Positions 8,408 through 16,302 of a stretch of 64,000 bases of DNA are shown piece after piece. Position numbers and translations under genes: made by a program. This stretch comes from Actinomycetota bacterium. GTDB taxonomy: Bacteria > Actinomycetota > Thermoleophilia > Miltoncostaeales > Miltoncostaeaceae. Each line of letters begins with the position of its first letter. Positions within the stretch are counted from its first letter, which is position 1. The notes beneath the pieces were generated by a model, which searched no databases, was not told the DNA's origin, and was given only the letters and a program-made list of their open reading frames with translations. The DNA lies in assembly GCA_020636905.1 (NCBI GenBank), contig JACJWX010000014.1, forward strand, positions 1 to 64,000, written 5' to 3'.

Positions 8408-8971
8408 TCACGACGCCGCGGCCTGAGCGGGTTTCCGGGCGGGGGTGCGCTTCACCGGCATGATCCGCCACGCAAGCGGAGTCGCCACCATGACGAGGAG
8501 GACAGCGTAGATCCCGAGCACGAACGGTCGGTTGCTGTCCGACCCGGCGAGCAGGCCGTGGAGCGCACCGCCGACGATGGTGCCGTACGCGGCCCAGTGC
8601 ATCCGGCGCCAGACGCGCACGCCGATCCGGTTGCGATACCGGAACGAGAGATGGAGCAGGATCATGAGTTCGCCGGCCACGACCCCGATCCCGGTCCACA
8701 GCGGACGGTACGGAGCGATGCCGGGCACGACCAGATCGAGCGGGCTCAGCTGGACGGTCTTGTCCAGCAGGAGCGAGACACCATGGACCCCCAGGGCGAG
8801 AATTCCCAGCAGGGACACGAACCGGTGCACCTCCATGACCTGGGCGGGCTTCAGGCGCTGGAAGGGGCGGGCGCGAAGAACGATCCCCAGGACCATGGTG
8901 GTCGCCAGCATCCCCAGCGAGGTGAATCCGGCCGCGCGCGAGATGATCCAGAACGTCGGGTCATGCGTCAT
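8408..8971 (-). CDS. Ferric reductase-like transmembrane haem protein
   Basis: This 187-residue integral membrane protein has about five to six hydrophobic segments and the His pattern of the ferric-reductase/MsrQ-type di-haem cytochrome domain: EVHRF, LGVHGVS, LLHLSFR, RRMHWAAYG and GALHGLL. Such proteins pass electrons across the membrane from cytoplasmic flavins or quinones to an extracytoplasmic acceptor. It overlaps the ApbE-like gene by 11 bases and is followed by the anchored sigma factor, so it is probably the membrane electron conduit of this operon. No NAD(P)H/FAD domain is attached, so the electron donor is unknown. Confidence 0.88.
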   Translation of the reverse strand: MTHDPTFWIISRAAGFTSLGMLATTMVLGIVLRARPFQRLKPAQVMEVHRFVSLLGILALGVHGVSLLLDKTVQLSPLDLVVPGIAPYRPLWTGIGVVAGELMILLHLSFRYRNRIGVRVWRRMHWAAYGTIVGGALHGLLAGSDSNRPFVLGIYAVLLVMVATPLAWRIMPVKRTPARKPAQAAAS

Positions 8972-9839
8972 GCAATCCTCCCGTCAATGTGGTCTCCCCG
9001 CCCACGCCGACGAGCACGGCGGGAATGCCCCGCGCATCGGCTTCACGGGCCGCCTCGGCCCTCCCGGCGAGCATGAGTGCCTTCGCGTGCGCCTCCGCCT
9101 CGACACCGGTCGAAGCGACGACGCTCACGCGGAGCAGGTCGGTCTCGGACGGCGCGCCCGTGACCGGATCGATGATGTGATGTGCCTCGCGGCCGTTGCA
9201 GCGCCACCGGCGCCGATCCCGGCCCGAGGTGGCGATCGCGCCCGAGTCGAGCGCGAGCGTCAGCGGGCCGTTGCCGGTGGCCAGACCAACGGTCCATGGC
9301 CCGCTGGTCCGCGGACCCCGGACGGCGATGTCGCCTCCGAGGCTCACCAGGCAGGGTCCACAGCCCGCGAGCGTGTCGGCCACCCGGTCCGCGGTGAATC
9401 CTTTGGCGATTCCGCCGAGATCGAGTCGCACACCCGATGCGAGGGACACGAGACACTCCTCGACGTCGACGGCCACATCGCCGCCGCCGGGCACGGGAGC
9501 TCGCCCCTGAACCTCGGCCGGAAGCGACTCGATCGAGCGGTCGTAGCCGGCGGCCACCACCGCATCGTGCACGGTGGGATCGAACCGGCCGGCGGTGCGA
9601 TCCCGCTGCTCGAGCGCCTGCACGACGAGCGCGAGCAGGTCGCTGCCGACACGCATCCGCCCCGACCGATTGAGCTGACTCAACTCGGAATCGGGACGGA
9701 AGCGCGACAGGATGCGCTCCAGGCGGCTCACCTCCCCGGCCGCCGCCCGGAGCGCACCCAGGCCATCCTCGCGAGGGCCCGCCTCGAGCAGGAACTCGAC
9801 GTCGGTACCCATCGCTCGGAATGTGTGGCGCAGGATCAC
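8961..9839 (-). CDS. apbE: ApbE-family FAD:protein FMN transferase
   Basis: ApbE enzymes cleave FAD and attach FMN covalently to Thr/Ser of extracytoplasmic electron carriers. The 292-residue frame from the GTG at 9839 opens with RHTFRAMGTDVEFLLEAG and contains the core motifs LDLGGIAKGFTADRVAD, LVSLGGDIAVRG, SGAIATSGRDRRRW, AHHIIDPVTGAP and the late VEAEAHAKALMLAG. GTGA overlap with the upstream gene fixes this start; longer frames upstream only read through another gene. There is no obvious signal peptide, although many ApbE proteins are exported; as placed, it might act on a partner before or at the membrane. A classical target motif (D-x-x-S-G-A-T/S) is not evident in the operon's other proteins. 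Confidence 0.9.
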   Translation of the reverse strand: MILRHTFRAMGTDVEFLLEAGPREDGLGALRAAAGEVSRLERILSRFRPDSELSQLNRSGRMRVGSDLLALVVQALEQRDRTAGRFDPTVHDAVVAAGYDRSIESLPAEVQGRAPVPGGGDVAVDVEECLVSLASGVRLDLGGIAKGFTADRVADTLAGCGPCLVSLGGDIAVRGPRTSGPWTVGLATGNGPLTLALDSGAIATSGRDRRRWRCNGREAHHIIDPVTGAPSETDLLRVSVVASTGVEAEAHAKALMLAGRAEAAREADARGIPAVLVGVGGETTLTGGLHDA

Positions 9840-10360
9840 GACGACCCGGATGAGGCCGCCGCCGGCGCCGATGACACCGACACGGACGGTGCGGACACGG
9901 GAGCGCTCGCCACCGGCGCGGAACCGCCGCCGGACGAAACCGAGACGCCGCCACCGCCGCCGGACGACACGCCCGACGAACCGCCGCTGGAGACGCCGCC
10001 GCCACCGCCACCGCCACCGCCGTAGACGTAACGCACCACCACGGCACGGTGTGCATAGGAGTAGGCCAGCTTCCGCTTGTAGATGGCCTCCTGCTCGCGT
10101 CGGCGCTTCCAGTCCTTCGCGATCGCCCGACGGCGAATGCGCTCCCGCTGCTTGTACTTGGCCCACCGCTTGGCGACGACCCGCTTCACCTTGCGAGCGC
10201 GCTCCTGTTGCTTGGCTTCGATCCGCTCGAGGCGGGCGAGGCGCGGATCCTTGGGCGGCTCGCTCGCCGCCCAGGGGTGCGCAGACACGAGCGCCCAGGC
10301 AAGGAAGAAGACCAGGAGCGCGACGGCAGCCGTGTACGCGCGTGTCATCACTCCGGACAT
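9836..10360 (-). CDS. Exported protein with charged linker and Gly/Ser-rich tail
   Basis: This 174-residue protein has an N-terminal membrane segment or signal at about 6-27 (TRAYTAAVALLVFFLAWALVS). A highly basic helical stretch follows (about 35-95: LARLERIEAKQQERARKVKR, then KRWAKYKQRERIRRRAIAKD). The tail from about residue 112 is almost purely Gly, Ser, Val, Ala and Pro, with a run of nine Gly. No domain is recognised. It overlaps its neighbours by 1-4 bases on both sides, so it is co-translated with the ApbE enzyme and probably works in the same envelope complex. The low-complexity tail could be a cell-wall-spanning linker. Confidence 0.72.
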   Translation of the reverse strand: MSGVMTRAYTAAVALLVFFLAWALVSAHPWAASEPPKDPRLARLERIEAKQQERARKVKRVVAKRWAKYKQRERIRRRAIAKDWKRRREQEAIYKRKLAYSYAHRAVVVRYVYGGGGGGGGGVSSGGSSGVSSGGGGGVSVSSGGGSAPVASAPVSAPSVSVSSAPAAASSGSS

Positions 10361-10875
10361 CAGTCGTCGCTCTCGTGCTCAGAATGCTCGCCGCTGTTGG
10401 AGTGGTCTTCGCGATGGTTCTCCGACGCGTGGTCCTCGTGCTCGGAGCTCTCGTGCGTCGTCGGAGCGGCGGGAGCGGGCGCGGCCTGCGACTTCGGGGC
10501 GGCCTGCGGAGCCGACGCGTGATGCTCGGGCTCGCGCGATGACGTGGAGCGCTTCGAGGGCTCCGAACCGCCGCCCGATGCCGACGGTGCTGACACCATG
10601 CGCGTGACCACGACCGGAGGAGCGACCGGTGCGGGAAGGGGATCGAACTTGGGGCGTTCGGGAAGGGCCGGCGGCCGCTGCTTGAGGGCCTGTGCGAGCT
10701 TGACGTCGTTCTGCTTGACCGCCTTGGTCCGCTTCTTCAGCTCCTTCTTGGTGATGGTGACGGGCTCCGACGCGTCCGCGCCGAGGTCGACGGTCTGGCT
10801 GAGGGCGACCGTCCCCGTGAGGGCCGCGGTCGCGAACACCGCGGCCAGTCCGATTCGATGTGGGACGCGTGGCAT
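10360..10875 (-). CDS. Exported Pro/Ala- and His/Ser/Glu-rich protein, first gene of the operon
   Basis: This 171-residue protein has a signal peptide (about 1-27, VPHRIGLAAVFATAALTGTV), a Lys-rich segment (VTITKKELKKRTKAVKQNDV), a Pro-rich middle and a C-terminal tail full of His, Glu, Ser and Asp (HESSEHEDHASENHREDH). The His/acidic tail could bind metal ions, but this is inference. GAGGAGG stands a few bases before the ATG, the best ribosome-binding site of the operon, supporting it as the first gene. The TGATG junction couples it to the next gene. It matches no family I know. Confidence 0.72.
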   Translation of the reverse strand: MPRVPHRIGLAAVFATAALTGTVALSQTVDLGADASEPVTITKKELKKRTKAVKQNDVKLAQALKQRPPALPERPKFDPLPAPVAPPVVVTRMVSAPSASGGGSEPSKRSTSSREPEHHASAPQAAPKSQAAPAPAAPTTHESSEHEDHASENHREDHSNSGEHSEHESDD

Positions 10876-11100
10876 TTGAGGTCCTCCTCGGGTGGGCCGG
10901 GCACTCCGGTGTGGCGCCCGTCACACCCACAACGGACTCGAGGCCGATTCCTTACGCAGAAATTTCTCCTGCCGGCCAGAACGCCGGCTGCGGGCCGTGT
11001 CGCAGCCCGATTCGACGCCGTCCGGGCGCGACGCCGGCCCGGACGGTCGTAGCACCAAAGAACAATTGGCGGCGCCCCGGACCGCTGCGACATTCACCGC

Positions 11101-12048
11101 ATGTCCAATGATCACGATGGCAATCCAACGAACGACCCCCACCGGCGCGAACGACACCGGATGTCGCTCACCGACGAGTCGGACCGGTCCATGAGCATCC
11201 GCGAGGTCATCGGGGGGCGCCCCCGCTCCGGTGGGCGCGCCGGCCGCCGAGGTGCCGGCCTCGCGGCCGCCGCACTCGTGGGAGCCGCGGTGGTCCTCAG
11301 CGGTGGCTGGGCGCTGCAGGACGTGTTGCTGCCCCCGCAATCGACCGATCCCGAGCGGAGCCTGTGGCTCTACACGGCACCGGGCGCCAGGACGACCACC
11401 ACGGCTCGACGCGACGTCGCCCCCGCGGCCGATCGCCGCCGACGCCGGGGTCGCGACGATGACCGCCGATCGACCACGACCTCGGCTGCAGTCGTCTCAC
11501 CACCGGCGATCAGGCCGGCACCGCGCACCCCGAGCAGCGGCGCAACGACCACCCGGCGGGAGGACCGCGCCGCAGCCGCGCCCACGAGGCCGCGGAAGGC
11601 AGACGACGGTCGGCGTCGGAAATCCGGTTCGTCGGGTGATGATTCGGGCGGCACCAGGTCCACTCCGGCGGCGCAGGTACCGCCGACCACCTCGCCCGTC
11701 CAGCCGGCGACGGTCTCGGACGATTCGCTACGAGCCCCGAGTGCCGGCTCGTCGTCAGGCTCGGGTTCCTCCGGCAGCGGATCATCGGGCAGCGGCTCTT
11801 CCGGATCCGGATCAGGGTCCTCCGGCAGCGGATCATCCGGCAGCGGATCATCCGGATCCGGCTCGTCAGATGATTCATCCGGGCGCGGCTCTTCGGGGTC
11901 GGGACGTTCATCCGACGACTCCTCGGGTTCCGGCTCTGGCTCGTCGGGCAGCGGCTCGTCGGGTTCCGGGCGCACCTCAGGGAGCGGCTCCTCGGGCAGC
12001 GGCTCCTCGGGCAGCGGCTCGTCGGGTTCCGGCTCGTCGGACGACTGA
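11101..12048 (+). CDS. Membrane-anchored Ser-Gly repeat protein
   Basis: This 315-residue frame starts with a polar 50-60 residue segment. A single transmembrane helix follows at about 54-76 (GLAAAALVGAAVVLSGGWAL), then a basic, Thr/Pro-rich linker. The last ~100 residues are built of SGSGSSGSGSS-type repeats ending in SSDD. The arrangement (cytoplasmic head, one membrane pass, long flexible outside tail) resembles the tail architecture of the sigma factor encoded divergently. Later in-frame ATGs at 11161 and 11191 are possible starts. The minus strand is also open here (acidic Pro-rich frame), so coding is supported mainly by the credible membrane helix and codon phase. No function can be assigned. 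Confidence 0.6.
   Translation: MSNDHDGNPTNDPHRRERHRMSLTDESDRSMSIREVIGGRPRSGGRAGRRGAGLAAAALVGAAVVLSGGWALQDVLLPPQSTDPERSLWLYTAPGARTTTTARRDVAPAADRRRRRGRDDDRRSTTTSAAVVSPPAIRPAPRTPSSGATTTRREDRAAAAPTRPRKADDGRRRKSGSSGDDSGGTRSTPAAQVPPTTSPVQPATVSDDSLRAPSAGSSSGSGSSGSGSSGSGSSGSGSGSSGSGSSGSGSSGSGSSDDSSGRGSSGSGRSSDDSSGSGSGSSGSGSSGSGRTSGSGSSGSGSSGSGSSGSGSSDD
11747..12043 (+). repeat. Short tandem DNA repeats encoding Ser-Gly units
   Basis: Degenerate 12-18 base units such as GGCAGCGGATCATCCGGC and GGCAGCGGCTCCTCG recur through this stretch and encode SGSGSS-type peptide repeats. Several copies are exact or nearly so, making the tract a candidate for slippage and length variation between strains. Confidence 0.75.
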
Positions 12049-12245
12049 CCGCCCGTCGTCCGACCGACATCGCGCGCGGTCCGGACGTGCCCCCGGACCG
12101 CGGGCGACCCCTCGCGCTCGGGTCGCCGGTGCCACCGCGGGACGGCCGGTACTACGACGCATGTCCCATTCCATCCCGCACCCGACTCGAATCACCATTC
12201 AGCCCAGCGTTCCCGTCCTCCCGAACGACCGGACACATCCCCCCA

Positions 12246-13340
12246 ATGCCTCGCTATCTGCTCTCCTCACACGACGGATTCGGCCTCGGCCACACGCGCC
12301 GGAACGGCCTGATCGCCATGGCCCTGCTCGACGCCGATCCCGACGCCGCCGTGACGCTGGTGACCGGGCTCGACCCGAACCGCGCGGGCCTGCGCCATCC
12401 GCGGCTGAACGTCATCCCCGTGCCGCCGCTCGTCAAGGACGAACACGGCGACTACCGCAGCGGCACGATGTCGGTCCGCGATGCCGTCGGACGCCGGGCC
12501 GCCGTGTTCAACGAGGTGGTTTCCGGGTGGCGCCCGGATGTCATCGTCGTCGACCGGCATCCATACGGCACGTTCGGGGAGCTCCGGCACGGTCTGCTCC
12601 GGGCCCGGCTGCGCGGCGCCGCCCTCGTGCTGGGGCTCCGGGACGTGCTCGACGAACCGGTCGCCGTGGCGGCCGAGGTCCATGGTGGAGCCTGGGAGGG
12701 TGTTCCTGAGGTGTACACCGACGTGCTCGTCTACGGCGACCCGGCCGTGTGCGACCACGAGGCGGAGTACGGGCTGCCGGTGACGCCGCGGTACTGCGGG
12801 TGGGTCGTGGGCCCTCCCGCTCCCCAGGCGCCGGAGCCCGGGTTGCTCCTGATCGCCGCCGGCGGGGGTGGCGACGGCGGGCCGGTCTACGCCCTGGGCG
12901 CCAGCGTGCTCCGGCAGCGCGGCGACTGGCGCGGCATCGTGCTCGCGGGCCCGTACGCGGCCGCAGAGGACCACGAGCACGAACGACTGCACTTCGTTCG
13001 CGGAGCCCACGACGTCGAGACGTATCTCGCCCGGTCGGCGGCGGTGATTCAAATGGCCGGATACAACTCAACGGTCGAAGCACTCGCCGCCGGCCTTCGG
13101 CCGATTCTGCTGCCGCGGCGCAGCCCGAGGCGGGAACAGGCGATCAGGGCCCTTCGCCTGGCGAACCTCGGACTCGCCGACGTCGTCGATCCGGACGCGG
13201 ACGTGTCGGAAGTGACCTGGCTTCTTGATCGGCCCCGGCGGCTGGCGCCGGGGGCCGCCGTGGCCGCCGGAATCGGTTTCGACGGCGCCGACCGGGCGGC
13301 AGCGCACATCGCCGCATGCTGCATGGAGACGGCGCGATGA
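12246..13340 (+). CDS. MurG-like (GT28-type) glycosyltransferase
   Basis: This 364-residue GT-B-fold protein has an N-terminal motif SSHDGFGLGHTRRNG, as in UDP-sugar transferases of the MurG/GT28 type. The C-terminal nucleotide-sugar site VIQMAGYNSTVEALAAG is followed by LLPRRSPRREQAIRA. I placed the start at ATG 12246, directly before the conserved N-terminal strand; the frame is open further upstream, but that stretch is Arg/Pro-rich and unconvincing. It is the first gene of a six-gene run in which all junctions overlap, with ATGA joining it to the ABC exporter. It probably transfers a sugar to a lipid-linked or secreted acceptor on the cytoplasmic side. Donor and acceptor are unknown. Confidence 0.85.
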   Translation: MPRYLLSSHDGFGLGHTRRNGLIAMALLDADPDAAVTLVTGLDPNRAGLRHPRLNVIPVPPLVKDEHGDYRSGTMSVRDAVGRRAAVFNEVVSGWRPDVIVVDRHPYGTFGELRHGLLRARLRGAALVLGLRDVLDEPVAVAAEVHGGAWEGVPEVYTDVLVYGDPAVCDHEAEYGLPVTPRYCGWVVGPPAPQAPEPGLLLIAAGGGGDGGPVYALGASVLRQRGDWRGIVLAGPYAAAEDHEHERLHFVRGAHDVETYLARSAAVIQMAGYNSTVEALAAGLRPILLPRRSPRREQAIRALRLANLGLADVVDPDADVSEVTWLLDRPRRLAPGAAVAAGIGFDGADRAAAHIAACCMETAR

Positions 13341-15121
13341 GTTCCGACGCCCCGCAGGGACTCGGCGCGAGCATCCGCCTCCTGCTCCCCCACGCGCGGC
13401 CCGTGCGCTCGGCGCTGTTGCTGGGCGTCGCCCTGGCCGTGATCGAGGTCGCGATCGGCCTCGCACTGCCCTGGCCCCTGCAGTGGGTGGTCGATCACGT
13501 GCTGCAGCCGAGTGATCGCGGCGAAGCGGTACCGGACAACGCCGACATCCTGCTGCTGGGGGTGGCGGGCGCCTACCTGGTGCTGGTGTCCCTGGCGGCG
13601 CTCGCCGACTACTGGTCGACGAGGCTGTTGTCGGCCGCGGGGCTTCAGCTGGGCAACGGTCTGCGTCGGCGCGTGTTCACCCACCTCCAGCGCCTGTCGC
13701 TCGGCTACCACAACCAACAGCGCGTCGGTGACCTCTCCACGCGCGTCACCAGCGACGTCGACCGGTCCCAGGACATGCTCATCCAGATCCTGGCCGCGCT
13801 GCTCCCCAACGCCCTGCTGCTGGTGGGGATGGTGACGGTCATGTTCGTCGTCGACGCATGGTTCACGCTCATCGCGCTGTCGGCGACGCCGCTGCTCGTC
13901 TTCGCGACCTACCGGGCGACACATCGTCTCAAGGAGGCCACCCGGTCGGCCCGACGGGCCGAAGGACTGGTCGCCGCGGCGGCGACCGAGAACCTCGGCG
14001 CGATTCCGCTGGTGCAGGCGTTCACACTCGAAAACACGCAGGGTGCCAGCTTCGCCACGCTCACCGGGTCGAGCCTGCGCGCAAACCTGCAGGCGGCACG
14101 CCTTCAGGCGCTGTTCAGCCCGATCGTGGACATCTCGGCGGCGTTCTCAGTGGCTCTCGTGTTGTGGCTCGGCGCCACCAGAGTGCTCGATGGCGACATG
14201 ACCCTGGGCGTGCTGCTCGTGTTCATGAGCTACCTCGCCAGCCTTTACAAGCCCATCAAGCAGCTCGCGAAGCTCAGCACCGCCCTCGCGAAGGGCGCCG
14301 CGGCCACCGAGCGGGTGTTCACACTGCTCGCCACCGAGCCGCACATCAAGAACCGCCCGACGGCGCGCCGCGCCCCGATGTTCAGCGGCGAGATCGATCT
14401 GCAGGACGTGGCCTTCTCGCACGGTCGTGAGGATGTGCTGCGGGGGGTCACGCTGCACGTCGCGGCCGGCGAGCGCGTCGCGCTGGTCGGACGCACGGGC
14501 GCGGGAAAGACGACCCTTGCGTCACTGGTGCCGAGGCTGATCGATCCGGACCGGGGACGGGTCCGCATCGACGGCCATGACATCCGCGATCTCACCATCG
14601 ACTCGGTCCGGGATCAGATCGCCATGGTGCTGCAGGATACCGTGCTGTTGCGGGGCAGCCTGCGAGACAACATCGCGTGGGGACGCCCCGGCGCCCAGGA
14701 GCGCGACATTCGGCGAGCGGCCCGCCTGGCGCTCGTCGACGAGTTCGCGAGCCGGCTTCCGGACGGGTTCGACACCGTCATCGGCGAGCGCGGAGCGAAC
14801 CTGTCCGGCGGTCAGCGCCAGCGTGTGGCGATCGCCCGCGCGATCCTGCGTGACGCTCCGATCATGATCCTGGATGAACCCACCAGCGCCCTCGATCCGC
14901 GGTCCGAGGAACTGCTGGTCGAGGCGCTCGCCGGGCTGCCGGGCGACCGCACCATGCTGGTCATCGCGCATCGCCTCTCGACGGTTCGCGACGCTGACCG
15001 CGTCGTCGTGCTGGACGACGGGCTGGTCGCCGAACAGGGGCCCCACGAGGCCCTGATGCAACACAACGGCCTCTACCGACGGATGGCCGAGACGTCACTG
15101 ACACCCATGGGAGTTTCCTGA
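13337..15121 (+). CDS. ABC exporter, fused permease and ATPase (MsbA/MDR type)
   Basis: This 594-residue half-transporter has six predicted membrane helices in residues about 15-315. The ATPase domain carries Walker A GRTGAGKTT (about 385), Q-loop MVLQDTVLLRG, signature LSGGQRQRVAIARA, Walker B IMILDEPTSALD and H-loop IAHRLSTV. It works as a homodimer or with a partner. Its place between glycosyltransferases, with ATGA and TGATG overlaps on both sides, suggests export of a glycolipid or oligosaccharide built by the cluster; drug export is the alternative. The start at ATG 13337 overlaps the previous stop. Confidence 0.92.
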   Translation: MSSDAPQGLGASIRLLLPHARPVRSALLLGVALAVIEVAIGLALPWPLQWVVDHVLQPSDRGEAVPDNADILLLGVAGAYLVLVSLAALADYWSTRLLSAAGLQLGNGLRRRVFTHLQRLSLGYHNQQRVGDLSTRVTSDVDRSQDMLIQILAALLPNALLLVGMVTVMFVVDAWFTLIALSATPLLVFATYRATHRLKEATRSARRAEGLVAAAATENLGAIPLVQAFTLENTQGASFATLTGSSLRANLQAARLQALFSPIVDISAAFSVALVLWLGATRVLDGDMTLGVLLVFMSYLASLYKPIKQLAKLSTALAKGAAATERVFTLLATEPHIKNRPTARRAPMFSGEIDLQDVAFSHGREDVLRGVTLHVAAGERVALVGRTGAGKTTLASLVPRLIDPDRGRVRIDGHDIRDLTIDSVRDQIAMVLQDTVLLRGSLRDNIAWGRPGAQERDIRRAARLALVDEFASRLPDGFDTVIGERGANLSGGQRQRVAIARAILRDAPIMILDEPTSALDPRSEELLVEALAGLPGDRTMLVIAHRLSTVRDADRVVVLDDGLVAEQGPHEALMQHNGLYRRMAETSLTPMGVS

Positions 15122-16302
15122 TGAAGGTCCTCTATGTGCTCAAGCGCTATCCCCGGTTGTCGGAGACCTTCGTGGTCCAGGAGATCTCCGGTCTCGAGGC
15201 ACGCGGAATCGTCGTGGGGGTCGACGCCCTGCTCCCACCCGAGGACGGCCCACGCCACCCGGCGACGGACGGTGTGCGGGCCAGCGTCCGGTACGTGCCG
15301 CGACGACCGCGCCTTCGACGTCGCCCGGTGTTCACGTCCCACTCGCGGTTGTTCGTGCGGCACCCGGCGCGCTGGGTGCGGGAGGCGCTCCGCGCCCGCC
15401 GGCAGCACACCTGGCGCCGATTCCTCCAGGGCGGCCTGGTCGCGGAGCGCGCGCTGCGAGACGGGGTGGACAGCCTCCATGCCCATTTCGCCACGGCCGC
15501 CGCGGAGGTGGCCGGTCACGCGTCGGCGCTCTCAGGAGTCCCGTTCACCGTCACCGCCCACGCGAAGGACATCTACAGCGTCGAGAACGCAGCCCGGCTC
15601 GCGGATCGACTCGGTCGGGCGAGCGCGGTCGTGACGGTGTCGAATCACAACGCCGCGCACATCCAGGGCGTCGTGCCCGCCGTGCCGCTCCGCGTCATTC
15701 GCAACGGCGTGAGCCTCGCGGCCCCGGCCGAGACGTCCGGTGACGGGCCGGTGCTGTGCGTGGCGCGACTGGTCGAGAAAAAGGGCGTCGATCTGCTCAT
15801 CGAGGCGATCGCGCGTCTCCACCGGGCCGGGCGCCCGGTGACGCTGGAACTGATCGGCGATGGTCCGCTGCGCGAGCGCCTGACCGAACAGGCCACCGCA
15901 CTCGGCGTGGCCCACGCGGTGCACTTCCGCGGAGCGCAGCCCTCGACGGTCGTCGAGGAGGCATACCGGCGGGCCGCGATGGTGGTACTCCCGTGCCGGG
16001 TCGCCGCGGATGGCGACCGCGACGGCCTGCCCACGGTCCTCGTGGAAGCACTCGCGCGCGGGTTGCCGGTCGTGACCACGGACGTCGTCGGGATCGGAGA
16101 GCTGGTTCGCGACGGGGAGAGCGGGTTGCTGGTACCACCCGAGGATCCCGATGCCATCGCCGACGCCATCGCGCGACTGTCTGACGACCGCGAATTCGCC
16201 CGATCCCTCGGCGCGGAAGGCCGCTCACTCGTCGCCACCGAGTACGACCCGGCCCTCAGTGCCCGGGCGCTGGAACAGCTGCTCGTCGAGGTGGCCGCAT
16301 GA
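15121..16302 (+). CDS. GT4-family glycosyltransferase
   Basis: This 393-residue GT-B protein begins MKVLYVLKRYPRLSETFVVQE, a typical GT4 opening. Its middle HAHFATAAAEVAGHASAL precedes TVTAHAKDIY. The C-terminal donor-binding domain has LCVARLVEKKGVDLLIEAI, ELIGDGPLRERL and the E-x7-E region DGLPTVLVEALARGLPVV. The start overlaps the ABC gene stop (TGATG). It likely adds a sugar to the cluster's glycan from a nucleotide-sugar donor in the cytoplasm. The specificity cannot be inferred. Confidence 0.92.
   Translation: MKVLYVLKRYPRLSETFVVQEISGLEARGIVVGVDALLPPEDGPRHPATDGVRASVRYVPRRPRLRRRPVFTSHSRLFVRHPARWVREALRARRQHTWRRFLQGGLVAERALRDGVDSLHAHFATAAAEVAGHASALSGVPFTVTAHAKDIYSVENAARLADRLGRASAVVTVSNHNAAHIQGVVPAVPLRVIRNGVSLAAPAETSGDGPVLCVARLVEKKGVDLLIEAIARLHRAGRPVTLELIGDGPLRERLTEQATALGVAHAVHFRGAQPSTVVEEAYRRAAMVVLPCRVAADGDRDGLPTVLVEALARGLPVVTTDVVGIGELVRDGESGLLVPPEDPDAIADAIARLSDDREFARSLGAEGRSLVATEYDPALSARALEQLLVEVAA

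Noticed and set aside
8307..8699. Upstream extension of the sigma factor frame
   Set aside because: It runs through the ferric-reductase-like gene and has atypical codon use; GTG 8306 with GGAGG is a better start.
11370..11975. Minus-strand acidic Pro/Glu/Asp-rich frame opposite the Ser-Gly repeats
   Set aside because: It is the antisense reading of a simple repeat; the plus frame has a membrane helix and a sensible architecture.
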